Source: Temnothorax longispinosus
Lineage: Eukaryota; Arthropoda; Insecta; Hymenoptera; Formicidae
Assembly: GCF_030848805.1 (NCBI RefSeq)
Contig: NC_092366.1
Span: 5,041,724-5,105,723, forward strand
Direction: 5' to 3'
DNA: 64,000 nt
Part shown: positions 13,301 to 25,500 of the stretch, in pieces
Position numbering within the stretch: position 1 is the stretch's first letter
Layout of the letters: every line of letters begins with the position of its first letter
Made by a program: the position numbers and the translations under genes
The notes under the pieces: model-generated
Databases searched by the model: none
The model's input: only the letters and a program-made list of their open reading frames with translations
What the model was told of the DNA's origin: nothing

Positions 13301-14120
13301 CGGAGGCTAGCGCATCCTTGTTTTTCTGCGCTAGTTCACTTAAAAATATGTTCTCCAAGCTCTTCATATTGCTATTGTCACGTGCACTCGTGATGCATAT
13401 TACCCTGCCCCGGTTTATCAGCTTGCTGGTATTCTCGTTAAGAGAAGTTCTTTTCTCGTGCTGGATCTCGGAGCACTCGTTCAGATTCTCAATCGCTACG
13501 CGCAGACCGTGTATCACTGAATTGTCCTCCCCAGGTTCCGAAGTCTTTGTCGGCACTCCTAAAATGGCAGTGCGGTTCATTATCTACAAGTAAAACCACT
13601 TCCATTATTTCTCTCATTAAACGCATCCTCCTAGCACAGAGATGCTTTGTATATCAGTAACCGTAGACATTTGCATTTTATTAATTAGATATTCATTAGT
13701 CAACAAATAAAGAAATATAAAAGTTTAGAGGGGACACTTACATAATTCAAATTCTGCTCCAATGTGCTCCATAAGTTCAGGTCGTGAACTGCAAGATCGC
13801 TCACAAGAAATCTAATCTAAAGAAAAAAAAATAGTAATAAGTAATGACAATAGAGACAACGTTAACAATTATTAACAACACCGTAGCTTAGTCGGTCTGC
13901 GTACCAATTTTCCTGTGGGAAAAAGGTCCCATACAATACGACAGTACTCCAGCGAGGCCTCGACGCTGGTGGTCCACAGGGACTTGCAGACCGGTGCCAG
14001 CGGTATCAGATTCTGTCCCCTACTCTTCAAGAAGTCGAACTCGAGCGGGCACTCGGTGGAGATGCCGAAATACGGGGTGTGATCCAGCACGAATACAGTC
14101 TTGTGGTTCGCGGGATACAT
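10325..14120 (-). CDS. INTS13: Integrator complex subunit 13 / protein asunder
   Basis: Nine exons join in phase to 695 residues: 14120-13905, 13816-13742, 13583-13297, 13225-13135, 12950-12743, 12698-12280, 12050-11889, 11562-11231 and 10622-10325. The N-terminal motif KTVFVLDHTPYFGIS and the block SLWTTSVEASLEYCRIVWDLFP identify asunder/INTS13. The rest (FLVSDLAVHDLNLW, RITDFGILMRNN) matches the family. It is an Integrator subunit in nuclear 3'-end processing and enhancer function. In Drosophila it controls dynein localisation at the nuclear surface in spermatogenesis. Exon 6 uses an acceptor inside a short CAG series, and the site at 12699-12700 is the only one that keeps frame (LKDTLDTIKFRW). 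The gene is divergent from TMEM62. Confidence 0.95.
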
Positions 14121-15225
14121 CGTACTCCTCTCGCCCGCGAGGCCGCATACAAAATAATAAACGATATCCTCGCCGAGCGTGTTTACCTCGCGCTTTCGAG
14201 GTTAGAGTACAGCTGCTCGCCACCGCGATACCTACGGAATTTACGACCGCGTCGTGTCAGTCTCGCGCTTCGTCAGGTCGATCGCATTATTCTCGGAATT
14301 GTTCCTCCACGTCGACGATCAACAAAGTCGGGAAAGGAGCGAGCGATAAGCGGCGTACGCGGTGTACCGACATGTTTTTCTTTCCACTTTGTTTTGTAGA
14401 TAGAACATAACCTCAATCGTGTTCAGCGTTGCGATAATTAAATTATTGGTTGTACTCATATCTTGATTATCTAAAGACAGTTTCAACGAAGCGCGAAGTA
14501 TTCCTACACTTATACTAACATATTATCACATTTAATAATTTAATTTATCGTTTTTATGTATTGCATTCTCCCGTCCCATCGTGCGCTGATAATGCAGAGG
14601 ACCGTTATTGTCGATGTAGGCACTGACAGCAGACGACACGCGTCGATGACAATCGCAGATGGTCGCAGACAGTCGTTTCGTCATGAGAACAACCTGAGCG
14701 AAACTACGATCGAAATTGATGGTGATTGTCTGGAGTCTGGACTGTCTGGAGGGGAAAGACGAGACGAGAGGATTGACGATTGACTCACGTTCCTTCCCTC
14801 GTTCCCTCGGGGAGCAAGCTACCTTTAAAATTAACGTAAATAGCAAGAGGCGATTGTGAATGACGGAACGGATTGAAGCGGTCGCGCTCGACTCGAGCCG
14901 GCGTCTCGCTTCGAACGTCTCCGATCAATTTTGCCCGGATCGCGAACCGCATCATGCGCGGCTATTTTTCGCGCGACGTGCTACCTGAATTCCGAGTCGC
15001 CGCGTCACGTCGTTCATCCTCACGGCGAACGCAAGACGGCATCGCCGAGTCGCTCGACCGCGTCTTCCCGTGCTCTCTTTCTCTCGAACGGAATGAATGT
15101 CAGGTGCACGTCGGCTTCCGTATACGTGAATGAGTAGCTGCTCCAGCTGAAGACGACCGGACTTCACTCCCGAGTCCCGATCATCCGCCCGACAGTGTAC
15201 GCTCGCGCGGAGCATTATCGTCGCG
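14121..15225. promoter_or_regulatory. Divergent promoter region, INTS13 / TMEM62
   Basis: 1.1 kb between two divergent start codons, CpG-rich at both ends and AT-rich in the middle (about 14420-14560). It presumably holds both promoters and 5' UTRs. Open frames here run opposite or unphased and none is called. Confidence 0.55.
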
Positions 15226-18200
15226 ATGAGGATATCCAAGACCACCATCGTCCTCCTGGTCCTGATACTGATATTCTCCATCCTGATGGCGAATGTAGTC
15301 GATTTCATTAGCATCGACCATCATCTTCCGATCGAGACCTCGGGAGACAACAACGGGGAGACGAAGTCAGGACCGAAACATTATAACATAAATAATTCGT
15401 ACAATCACTTGATATGGTTCCTACAGGTTTGTCGATCGGCATTCAGGATAATTGATAATGCGAGTTACAGCTGTGTTTTATACTTAGATAGCTTTTTATA
15501 TATTTTCAGATAACCGACTTACATATAAGTATCTTTAGGGATCCAACTAGGATATGGGAGTTCACAGAATTCTGCAATGTGACGGTAAATTCAGCCATTC
15601 AGCCTAAAGTTGTTCTTGCTTCGGGTAATTTATATATTTTATAGATACTAGAATACACCATATATCGGAGAAATTAGATTAATAAAACGTTTCGCGCTTG
15701 ATAGGAGATTTGACTGATGCCATAGCTGAAAATAGATTTGGTTCGAAGCAACAGCGCGAAGAATGGGAGACTTATAGATACGTAATAGACCAGACTAATG
15801 TCAGCAAGAAAATTTTATGGTTGGATGTCAGGGGGAATCATGGTGAGTGACACACAACTGCATATTTAAATCCATGTGTGACAATGCTCGCGCGTAAAAA
15901 TTATATGTTAAAAACCTGTTAATGTATTTTCAGATAACTTTGACATCATCGATTTTGACTCCAAAAACAACTATTACTCGCATTATTCTATTCAGGGAAA
16001 GAAATATCCAAAATCTTACATGTACAATGTTAAAGCTGGTCGTGAAAGGTTCTCTTTTATCGCGATTGACGCCTGCTTGAAACCAGGTCCCAAGAGGCCA
16101 TTCAACTTTATCGGTGTTTTAGACCAAGACGAGATTAATAGGATACAACAGTTGATTAATTTTTCAAAAGAAAGCAACGCCGATCATGCAGTCGTGTTTG
16201 GTCATTATCCTACATCGAGCATAATATCGAAATCCGATACGAATATCAGAAATATTTTAGGTAAGAGGTATAAAAATACAATATATTTCTCTTACAAAAA
16301 ATTTGTTCGTATTGCGATTTTACACAATTATATTAAATCTGTTGTATATTAAAAGGTAGTCATAGAGAAAGTATGGTGTATCTGTGCGGCCACTATCATA
16401 CGCTTGGCAATATGGTACCCAACATGTACACGTTACAAAAGGCGGGCTTCCTTGAGCTAGAATTGGCAGATTGGAAAGAGAATAGAATGTAAGACAAATA
16501 TACTTTCGCATATTCGAGAATGACATCGGTTGCTCAGTCATTGCTTTTGTATTCTATAACGCGTTAGTGGTATTTAAGCATTAGTCGTTGAAAGGATTCT
16601 TCTCTGTTCAGACGATGAGAATAGTTCTTATGAATTTGATATAGAAAAGCGTATGTTATTTTTAGTTTTGTTGCAGCAATTGATGGTATATAAATAAAAT
16701 TTACATCTGTTTTAAAACTCACGTGAAACTAATAGCGAATACAAATATTTTTTTGTTTTATCGGCACATATAATGCTCCGTAAATATTTATCACAATTGG
16801 TTTGCCTAATTTGGTTTACAAATATTAGACACCTATCTGACACGCGTCTCTTATTAGGTATCGCCTCGCGGCAATAGATCATGGCCAATTTTCATTCATT
16901 GATGTAAAGCACCGTGATTGGCCTGTAGTATTAATCACCAATCCAAAAAACGTATTATTTATGATGCCGCAAAAGGAAAATTTGGAATCTATCGTCAAAT
17001 CCACACATGTCAGGTAAGAATATTCTTATTGACGCCTCGTAATTATTATTTGTGAATCTATTCGGTTTATGAAAATCAACTTGCAAGCTTCTTATTGTAG
17101 AGTACTGGCATTTTCTACGGTTCCACTGAAAAGTGTCAAAATTCAATTGGACGACGGTGACTGGCAAAAATGTGATCACGTACGCGGACCTCTTTATGTG
17201 TTGCCATGGAACTCAACGAGATACAAGGAGGGTATTCATCAGATAACAGTTTAGTAAATACTTATAAAAGTTAATTTATGTACTAGCCGCAAACATGCCG
17301 TTTTCGCAAATCAAATTTTATATTTTATATTTCAGGTGCATGTAGTTGATGATGAAGATAGAAGAAAAATTGTATGGCATTCTTTTTCTCTCGACGGATC
17401 GTGGTTATCCACTTCTGTTCTTCCCAAGTTACTGCTGATGGTTAACATAGTTGGCATCGTAAGTTAAGACAAGTCACTACATCTAATTAAATTTTTACAT
17501 AGTGGTATATATGTAATAATTTAATGTTATTGTCTCTCTCACAGTTTCAGTTCATGTTCTTTGTCACATTGGCAGTGTCAATCGGCCCGCTGTGCTTCCT
17601 TCGATTTATTCATATGCGTTACAAGAGTAAGTACAAGCACAATTTATGTGTATCCTATTTTAGATTGTATAATAAAATGTACGCTATTATTGTTCGTGAT
17701 TTAGATAGACGAATGGAATTACCGCGGGGACGCTTGAAGTTCTTCCATCGGGTTCTGAGGCGATTATGGGTATTATCCGCCGTTGATAGATTGTTTTTTG
17801 GATTAGTGTTGAGCACGTTATATTGTGCAATCGGTAAGTGTATACGTCGTACAAGTGTGTACATACAAATAAATACATCGAGTAAATTTTTGAAATTAAT
17901 TTGACGAATCAATTCAAGGTCCCTGGACCGTAGGAGAGATAATTGAGAATCACACAGGCGTGATCTTCGTGTGGGGAACATTCATCGGAAACATGTATTT
18001 ACCAGGTGGCTTAACTTACGCTTACGGATTCTTTCAGTTAATAATTTTCCACATACCCCTTACATTATTTTTGGCGTATCACGTTGATCGCAGGTCTGTA
18101 ATATTGCAGTGATGATATTATCAAGGCGACAGATGAATCTTAAGACTAATTGCCTGCATTTCAGATTACAGTATCCTGAATATCCCCCGGCAGTCTGGTC

Positions 18201-18510
18201 AAAATTCCAAATAGTTTGTCAATATTTACCAGTTTTAACGTTAATTCTGACTCAATTCCTTTTGGGCTATACCTTGTATCTAGAGTATGGTACAGTAGCA
18301 GTATTGTTATGTCCATTACGAACGGGATGTATTTTTGTAGCAGCGGCACTATCCTATTCTGCTGCCACGATACCACACTCGTACTTAAGGTTTGTATTAA
18401 TATTTGCATTATGATGTATCCAGCACATCGTAATTATCTATTCTTTAAGGTCTGCTGCATCTGTATGGTATTGCAATAGAGCCATTGATAATAACGATGC
18501 GGGTCAATAA
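15226..18510 (+). CDS. TMEM62: TMEM62, membrane-anchored calcineurin-like phosphoesterase
   Basis: Thirteen exons join in phase to 670 residues: 15226-15426, 15510-15624, 15705-15842, 15934-16260, 16356-16488, 16858-17013, 17101-17248, 17336-17458, 17545-17626, 17705-17833, 17919-18093, 18165-18389 and 18450-18510. An N-terminal hydrophobic segment (IVLLVLILIFSILM) precedes a metallophosphoesterase domain with its metal motifs in order: ITDLHIS, SGDLTD, RGNHDNF, VFGHYP and CGHYHTLG. The C-terminal third has several membrane spans (KLLLMVNIVGIFQFMFFVTL, VLTLILTQFLLGYTLYL). Substrate is not established for the family. All introns are GT-AG; the exon 7 donor is weak (GTTTAG) but is the only in-frame choice. 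The similar human protein is about 640 residues. Confidence 0.93.
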
Positions 18511-20596
18511 AAAATGATAGCAAAATAACACAATTAGAAATGTTGGTAAGTTTACATTTCATTCAGATAGTTAATATTACTGATAGATTTATAAAAAGAA
18601 GTTTCTTAGATGTGCTCTATTAGATTTGATACTTTAGTAGAACTATCGTGATACTCGAAAGCCAACTATGTTTTAAGAAAAATGATTGGGTATATTAAAA
18701 AATAATCGAATTATTTTTCGTCATATTTTAAGAGAGACTCTTGTGAATATTGTTTGCATTTTGCGTTTGTTCAATAAGTGTTACATGTTATACTCAATTA
18801 TTTTGTGATGTATTCATATGATTATCGACGAAGTTACGTTTTAAAAGCTGATTTATTAATTTTAAGCTGTGATACGCTTACGATATGCATATACGGTGCC
18901 ATATGATGATTATTGTTCATAAGATTTGCATTAATAGTTATTATTATTTTCTGCTTCCATATTGTGCGCGATTTACATTCGCGAGTTTCATTAACAAAAT
19001 GCTTTTTTTCTTTTTACAAAGAGAAGTCAGATTAAAATGTTACAGAGATAAAGATAATATTTATATATTATAAATGTTGCTATTGTTTTATATTTCATAT
19101 ATCTTTGTGCTTTACTGTGTAGTTACGGCATTAGAGATGTGTATATTGAATAACAGGAGTGTGATATTTTTCAATCTAATCGACAGAGCTTTAACAGGCA
19201 GGACTATATATTATATAAACTATATAAACTTGCTCTTGCCCGGGATTTTTAACTCAATCTTCTAATCACTTCCTTGTAATATATTTTTCTACTTCCCCAT
19301 ATTCGAGATCTATACTGTACTCTTTTCACGACGATACTCACGACGATTATAGATATATCCGAAAAACAATTAGATTATATTCTCACTTCTCACTATAGCA
19401 TGTTACAAAAATAACAGAGATATATTACATCTAGAGTTTAATACTGTTTTCCACTTGAGATTTTTGTGCGAAGCGCATCAGCTTATTCGTATGAGCTACG
19501 CCAGTCGTCGTGATCCTAAAAGCGGCGATTGGACTTGGAGTATCTGTGCCACGCGTACACAATTCTTAAAGAGATCGGCTATCTTCGATGTAAGGTGCTA
19601 AAAAGAAATCAATGAAAGTAACATTGTTCAATGAAGGTTTACGTGTTATACCAAATACGACTGAACGTAATTAATATTACGTAATTAAACGTAATATTAA
19701 TATATTACGTATGGATATTATACTCAATGTGTATAAATGTATCACTGACGGGTGACAAAAATCTACGAGAAATGTATGTGAAAACAGATGTTTGCGTAAT
19801 AAATGTAATTAATAATTGTACAATCAAGAAATGAGGTAATTCCTTTCTTACTGGTGGTTTTCACGAAGATTAAATAATACCATCAACAAAGTATTATTAA
19901 AAAAGTGGCAATGAAACTTTGCATGTTTAATTTATAATATAACATTAACTTTATGATTTATTATTATTCTGACGTTTTGACACACATATGTTTACGATTC
20001 TAAAATATCCTATATTTATTTAAAACCACTTTCATTGTTTTGTTTGATTATCTAATGAACTGATAATTGTAGACAAAAATGTATAGTTTTGTGATAATAT
20101 ATACGATATTATTGCATACTTATTTGTGAAGCATCTGTATGTAATAAAACATCAAATTTAATATTGCATTATAATTGTTCAAATATTTATGACGGCGATC
20201 AAAAGATTGATATCAATCAGTCAATGATGTTGATTCTTTTCAATCACCTCCGGGACTCTGTCGTTATTATTACGTATTATGTATTTATATTATATATTAA
20301 TTATAAATTATATATATAATTAGCCCAAGATATTGATGCTAATTTAATAATAATCATTGAGTGATAATGTCGATTATTTTCAATTATCAATAGGTAAGGT
20401 AATGGAACCGCGCGCCGTCAGGTGACGCTACCTATCACATTTTTCAACAGCTGTCGCTGCGATTAGCGAAACTTGCGCGTATCAATCGGCCATTGTTATT
20501 TCCGTAAATTTTCGCTCGCTACCGGTTCACGGCTCGTCGTAAGCGGAGCACCGCGCTCCCAAAAGTTCTCGTCGCAAAAAAAAGGAGGGAAAAAAA
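18511..20596. other. Gap between TMEM62 and NDUFC2
   Basis: AT-rich 3' flank of TMEM62, with many short unphased frames. A local inverted stretch of TTAATATTACGT-type sequence lies near 19670-19710. The last 200 bases become CpG-rich and form the NDUFC2 promoter and 5' UTR. No exon is supported. Confidence 0.55.
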
Positions 20597-21794
20597 ATGA
20601 GTAAACATCATTCGCACGAGATAAGCGAACATCCGGAGGTCCAGTGGGCTCTGGATCTGCTCAAGCCAGATCCCACTTACGATCCTGGCGTGACCCAGTA
20701 CACGGCGGAAGTAGTATGCATGGGATTCGGCTTCTCCGTTCCGTCGCTCAACAATTATCTCAATAGCAGGCCGTTTTACGCCGGTGAGTGTCAGCTCGGT
20801 TTTTCCCCACCTCTCGAAATCGCAAAATCGCTGGATTTCTCGCATTTACGGCAAACCTAACCTAACCTAACCTCACGACGCGGTTATGTAACAACAATCG
20901 ATTTTGCGATCATTATATTTTTCTTTCCTTTTCGTGTCTTCATTCGAGCAAGAAAATTCTCGCCGATATGATTTAAAAAAGAAAGGGAAAAGGAAAGAAA
21001 AAAAATACATATTTAACTATAGATTATTGACAAGTGAAATCTGAAAAAAAAATAAAGACATTTAATACACAAGTAAACCAATCATTAGACCAATCATTTT
21101 ATATAAGAGTATATCTATAGATTACTTGTGTATTAAATGTCTCTTTTTTCCCCCCAAGATTTTACTTGGTCAATAATCTATAGTTTACAAATATATATGT
21201 ATTCAACATCGATTTTATGTGTGGCGAAACGAATAAAAATCCAACGACTTTTGGTCAGATTTGAACTCGGATTTTCGGCTCGTTAGAGCAGCGCACATCT
21301 CTCGGCGCTATGATCGCCACGATTGACTTTATCATTAGTCTTACTTTATAACGGGATCAGGATTAATTCTGAAATTGTGGGCTTTGAATAACAAGTTTGA
21401 TAAGTACTTACTGGTGTAGGATCTCAAAGTATCTATATTTTTTTGCTTAGGAATACAGAAGCATATAGCGTGTGTGATAGGAGGATACATTGTATCGCAA
21501 ATTGCGAAGAAGTTCGTTGAAGATTTTCATGGGGAACGTGACACTAGAATGAGAGATTATATCATACGACATCCGGAACTCTTTCCCGAACCAGGTAATG
21601 TGCTCTTCTCCACTCTTGAAAAGAGAATTAAAAGTGAAAGGATGTACTGTTTGCATTGCAAAATGCATGTATTTTATCGTTAAGAATCTGTTTATCTTAA
21701 TTTGACTTGAAATGTTACATGGCTGCTCTTGTTTCTTTTTTCAGAACGTGTTAAATATAGTCAAGTATTGGAAGAGTGGTTCCCGGTGCGTTAA
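20597..21794 (+). CDS. NDUFC2: NADH dehydrogenase [ubiquinone] 1 subunit C2 (complex I B14.5b)
   Basis: Three exons (20597-20783, 21451-21594, 21745-21794) join to 126 residues, close to the family's 119 or so. The N-terminus carries the family block EHPEVQWALDLLKPDP. A hydrophobic stretch follows (ACVIGGYIVSQIAKKF), then RDYIIRHPELFPEPERVKYSQVLEEWFPVR, which is typical of the C-terminus. It is an accessory subunit in the membrane arm of mitochondrial complex I. The start ATG lies after an A-rich leader. Intron 1 carries a fold-back element, a telomere-like repeat and a tRNA-like stretch. Confidence 0.93.
20854..20873. repeat. Interstitial telomere-type repeat (AACCT)4
   Basis: Four perfect AACCT units, the complement of the insect telomere unit TTAGG, in intron 1 of NDUFC2 just past exon 1. 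Confidence 0.85.
21009..21199. mobile_element. Fold-back (MITE-like) element in NDUFC2 intron 1
   Basis: Left arm about 21009-21077 and right arm about 21122-21199 are imperfect inverted copies (for example ACTATAGATTATTGA against TCAATAATCTATAGT, and GACATTTAATACACAAGTAA against its complement), with a 45-base loop. No coding capacity. No clear target-site duplication is seen. Confidence 0.6.
21241..21321 (-). other. tRNA-related or SINE-like fragment
   Basis: On the minus strand a perfect B-box-like GTTCAAATC lies about 52 bases after TGGCGATCATAG, a loose A-box. No complete cloverleaf can be drawn, so this is at best a degraded tRNA or tRNA-derived SINE head. Confidence 0.3.
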
Positions 21795-22321
21795 TTAATT
21801 ATTTAAAACCGTTAGAAGTGATTGCGCCATCTTGATTGCGTATCCTGCAGATAGACAGTGCGGTTTGATGCAATGAATGTAGACACGTTGTATATATACT
21901 TAAAAATATATATATTTAAAATATATAGCGCGTTTCGGCTAAAACGAAAACAAGACGCCACTTAAAGTAAGACAAATAAGGGAATGTTGTATATAAGAGT
22001 AATTAATTCAAGCTACTCTCTCTGCTGTCCTCGAGAAATAAAAGGCAGATTTTTTATTAGATTTTATGTAGCATCGAGACGTTTTATTTTCTCTTTCAGA
22101 TTGAGCGGTACACACTTAACGTATTAATAGATGCGAACGCTGTCGAGCACACGGAGATAGGTGTATAAGTTTACGCATACTGACTCGTACATTCGAGATG
22201 CAAATTGAAATTTTATAAGAGGTTTCTCCAATATTAGAAAGTGAGATGCTTGACGCGAGTAGTAATCGACAATGGATCTCTATATCACGCGCACACTCAA
22301 GACATCTACTTTTCTTTTATA

Positions 22322-22459
22322 ATGGTACGTCTCCACCTGCGAGTAAGAACTCTCGAGAGCAAAAAGAAAGAGAGAGAGAGAGATACTCTCGAGAGTCTCT
22401 CTCTCTTTCTCTCTTTTTGCTCTCGAGAGTTTTTACTCGCAAGTGGACACGCACCATAA
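22322..22459. mobile_element. Long near-perfect palindrome
   Basis: Two arms of about 65 bases meet with almost no loop. Each carries the order GCGAGTAA, ACTCTCGAGAG, CAAAAAG and a GA/CT-rich tract. The outer ends pair ATGGTACGT with GCACCAT at reduced identity. It lies between the NDUFC2 end and the chitin deacetylase end. It looks like a fold-back element. Confidence 0.6.
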
Positions 22460-22515
22460 CAACGAAACGCGAATCACTTGCGCTAAATTAAATCTAATTC
22501 ACTCGAGTGACACTC

Positions 22516-25500
22516 CTATTTCTTTTCAGGATTGTAATTATCGTTGTATAGTCCTGTACCCTTTGAGTCTCCTAACCAGGGATACTTGTTCGGGCACTCT
22601 CTACACGTTTCCATATACCTGTTAACAATTAACATAAATATAGTTTAAATATAGTTTGCTAAAATATTTAGTAACTATTTAATAATTCTGTAATGTGTCG
22701 TCGACAGTTGAATCAATTTTTACCTAGTCGTTGTGAAATTTGCTTCGGCAGGCTTGAAGTCTAAGGCGCACTTGTGCGCATTGTTGCACGGCGGTCCGGG
22801 CAAATTCTCTTTCTTTTTACACGACCACCCTTCGAAGTTGTGCAGAGCTTTAATCGGTTTTGGATCGGTCATCCACGTTAACGCCTGCGTGGCGGTTACG
22901 AAGTAAACGTCGGGTCTGTAAATGTCCCAGGTTTATTTTAAAATATCGAAATTCTCGATAGACATATGCTTTATGCATGATGACTCACAGCGTTACCACC
23001 CAATCGAGAAATTTCGACAGACCGCGTTCCAATTCCTTGATTTGGAACCAATTGGTGTGGAAAGGCATCATGTACGGCGCTCTGTTCTGTTCGTAATATC
23101 TGTTGAAGTCCTCCTGCAACCAGTCGAACACTTCCTCGGGATCGTGATTATGAAGAACGCATTGATCCAAGTAAGGACAATGTCCACCTTCGTAACTCTC
23201 CACATAATGTGCATTCAGAGGTAGTTCCCAAATGCCTGCGATAATGGATAAAAGTTTCTTTAAAAATTTTAATATCAAATGCATTATTCATTATATTTCT
23301 GTTCTACGTTGAACAGACGAGACTAGATCTTCGTTACGATTCTATTACCTTGGAACGATTTGGTAGGACAAGTACCCGCTTTACATTCATGCGGGATCTT
23401 GTAGTCAAGAGTGTACGGCCAGATCGGCACCTTTAGCGGCGAGATACCTATGCTGCTGTCGTATATGTATCCAAAGTCCTCGAGCACTTTGTACTGAGTG
23501 TTGCGACCGGGTTTCAAGTAAGGCGCTCGCATACCGACGACCTCGCCGGTCGAGATATTACTGAAGTGCTTCAGTATCTCGCGCATTCCAATCATCTCGC
23601 CGACCCACTCCTCGTAGCCTTTGTCTTCCAGGCCTTTCTGAAGTCTGAAAACATTTTCCCTCGTCAAGCAAAATAATCCTAAAAGTACGCGCCCCAAGTA
23701 TATTCGCGTTACTCACGAGATCGTCTCGGTCGCAATCTCGTGTCCGTCGTGCGCCAGGCTCTGGACCATATTGTAGTTGCAGTACTCGTGAGAGATGAAG
23801 AACGTGCCCCTCAACGGACAGTTGTTGGGATTCAGGCGATCTTGGGTGAATATCTTTTGATAGTGATCGAAGTTATTGTGATTTATCGCACCATCGAACG
23901 TCATTATTATCATTTGCGGCGTCTGGAATCATTCAGGTCGTTGTATTTACGTTTGAACCGACCGATAGATCACATCACGAGGATTTGCAATCAGGTAGCC
24001 GTTTTACCTCCTCCGGTTGAAGACCACCGGGAATGATCGTGCCGTCTCTGGAACAGAAGCAGTACGGCAGCTGGCAGTTCGACGTGTCGCAGCGCTCGGC
24101 CAAATCCGTCGGTGGCTCGGTGATCGGTGCCGGCGCTAGAAATTAAAGGACACCATCGTTAGAGCTGTGAAGCCTGTGAAGACCGCGCCAACTACTCCCG
24201 CTGAAAATTATATATTTTGACGAATAAACAGAGACTAAGGGGTCTATTCTGTAAACGTTAACGTTATCATTACGTGCTTCGCGTAGTTTTCTATGGTATA
24301 TTGTATCTGCGCAAAGCGCGTAATGATGTTAAGATTTACAGAATAGACCCCTAGGAATTGCGAGCTCAAAAAGCAACAACTGTATCGTTAGAAAAATTAC
24401 TTTTTGAAGATCCGCGGTTTTTTCCTCTAAATCTTGTTCGTTTTATAAAATCAGTGTAAAATCTATGTAAAGTAAAAGTGTTCGCTTACTGGCCTCGATG
24501 GGTCCGCATCGCGCCTCATTTCTGAAGGTACAGAATTTGCTGATGTCGTCGAAGTGCAAGCCCGACGGACATCGGTTCAAGTAAGGATATCCATCGACGC
24601 ACTTTTGATGGAAAACAAATTATGAACGTACAATCACGAGGCGAATAATCGTAGCAGAGATGAATAATCGAGAGCTGACCGATAATAAAAGTAATCCAAA
24701 ATAATGTGCGAAATATAATTGTTACCTGATAAATTAATAATGATATGAATTACCTGATAAAACCTCCTACAGGTCGCTGGATCGGCGAAGTTACCGTTAC
24801 CCTGGCCCTCGGGACACTTGAATTCCTCGTCTTTCTTGTCCTCGTCCTTTTTGTTCTTTTGACAATGTACTGAGGAAATAAAAGAAATCGTGATACAAGA
24901 GGTAATAGTTCTCCATTGATGCACAGAAAATATGCACGAGCACGCTTCGTGTGCATAAATACATTGTAAGAAAGGATTTCTCTCTCTCTCTCTCTCTCTC
25001 TCCTTTTTTCTTCTCATAAAAGTAACGAAGCGCTTCGTAATTAACTGTAATCCTAGTATTTTTCGATCTTTAACGTTCATTTGCGACTAAGTCCCAACAT
25101 TTTATTTGTTCCCAGGAGAAGATCACGATCGCGTGCGATCGTATAGATGATTTAATGCTCGAAAGCTGTTAAACTGAGAAAATGTCAAGGTTGAGGATCG
25201 CTCACTCTCGAGACACGTTTACGCCCGAGTGTATTTACGCTTTTGTATTCCGAATGGGGCCGGCTGGGCTGCTGGCTATCAAGTGCCTACGTTCCACTTT
25301 TACCGCGTTCTTTCTGTCAAGCGTTGTTACGCTCCGGAGCCGTGCGTGATTACGCTCGGCAGCGCGGTGACAAAACGGTGACTTTAATGAATGGACAGGC
25401 TGGTAGCCTGTCGTAGAGTAAAATTTAATTTTGCATGCAACACATGTAGAACGCGTCCTGAGCGTTTCTTTATTAAAAATAATGAGATTCCTCACATCTC

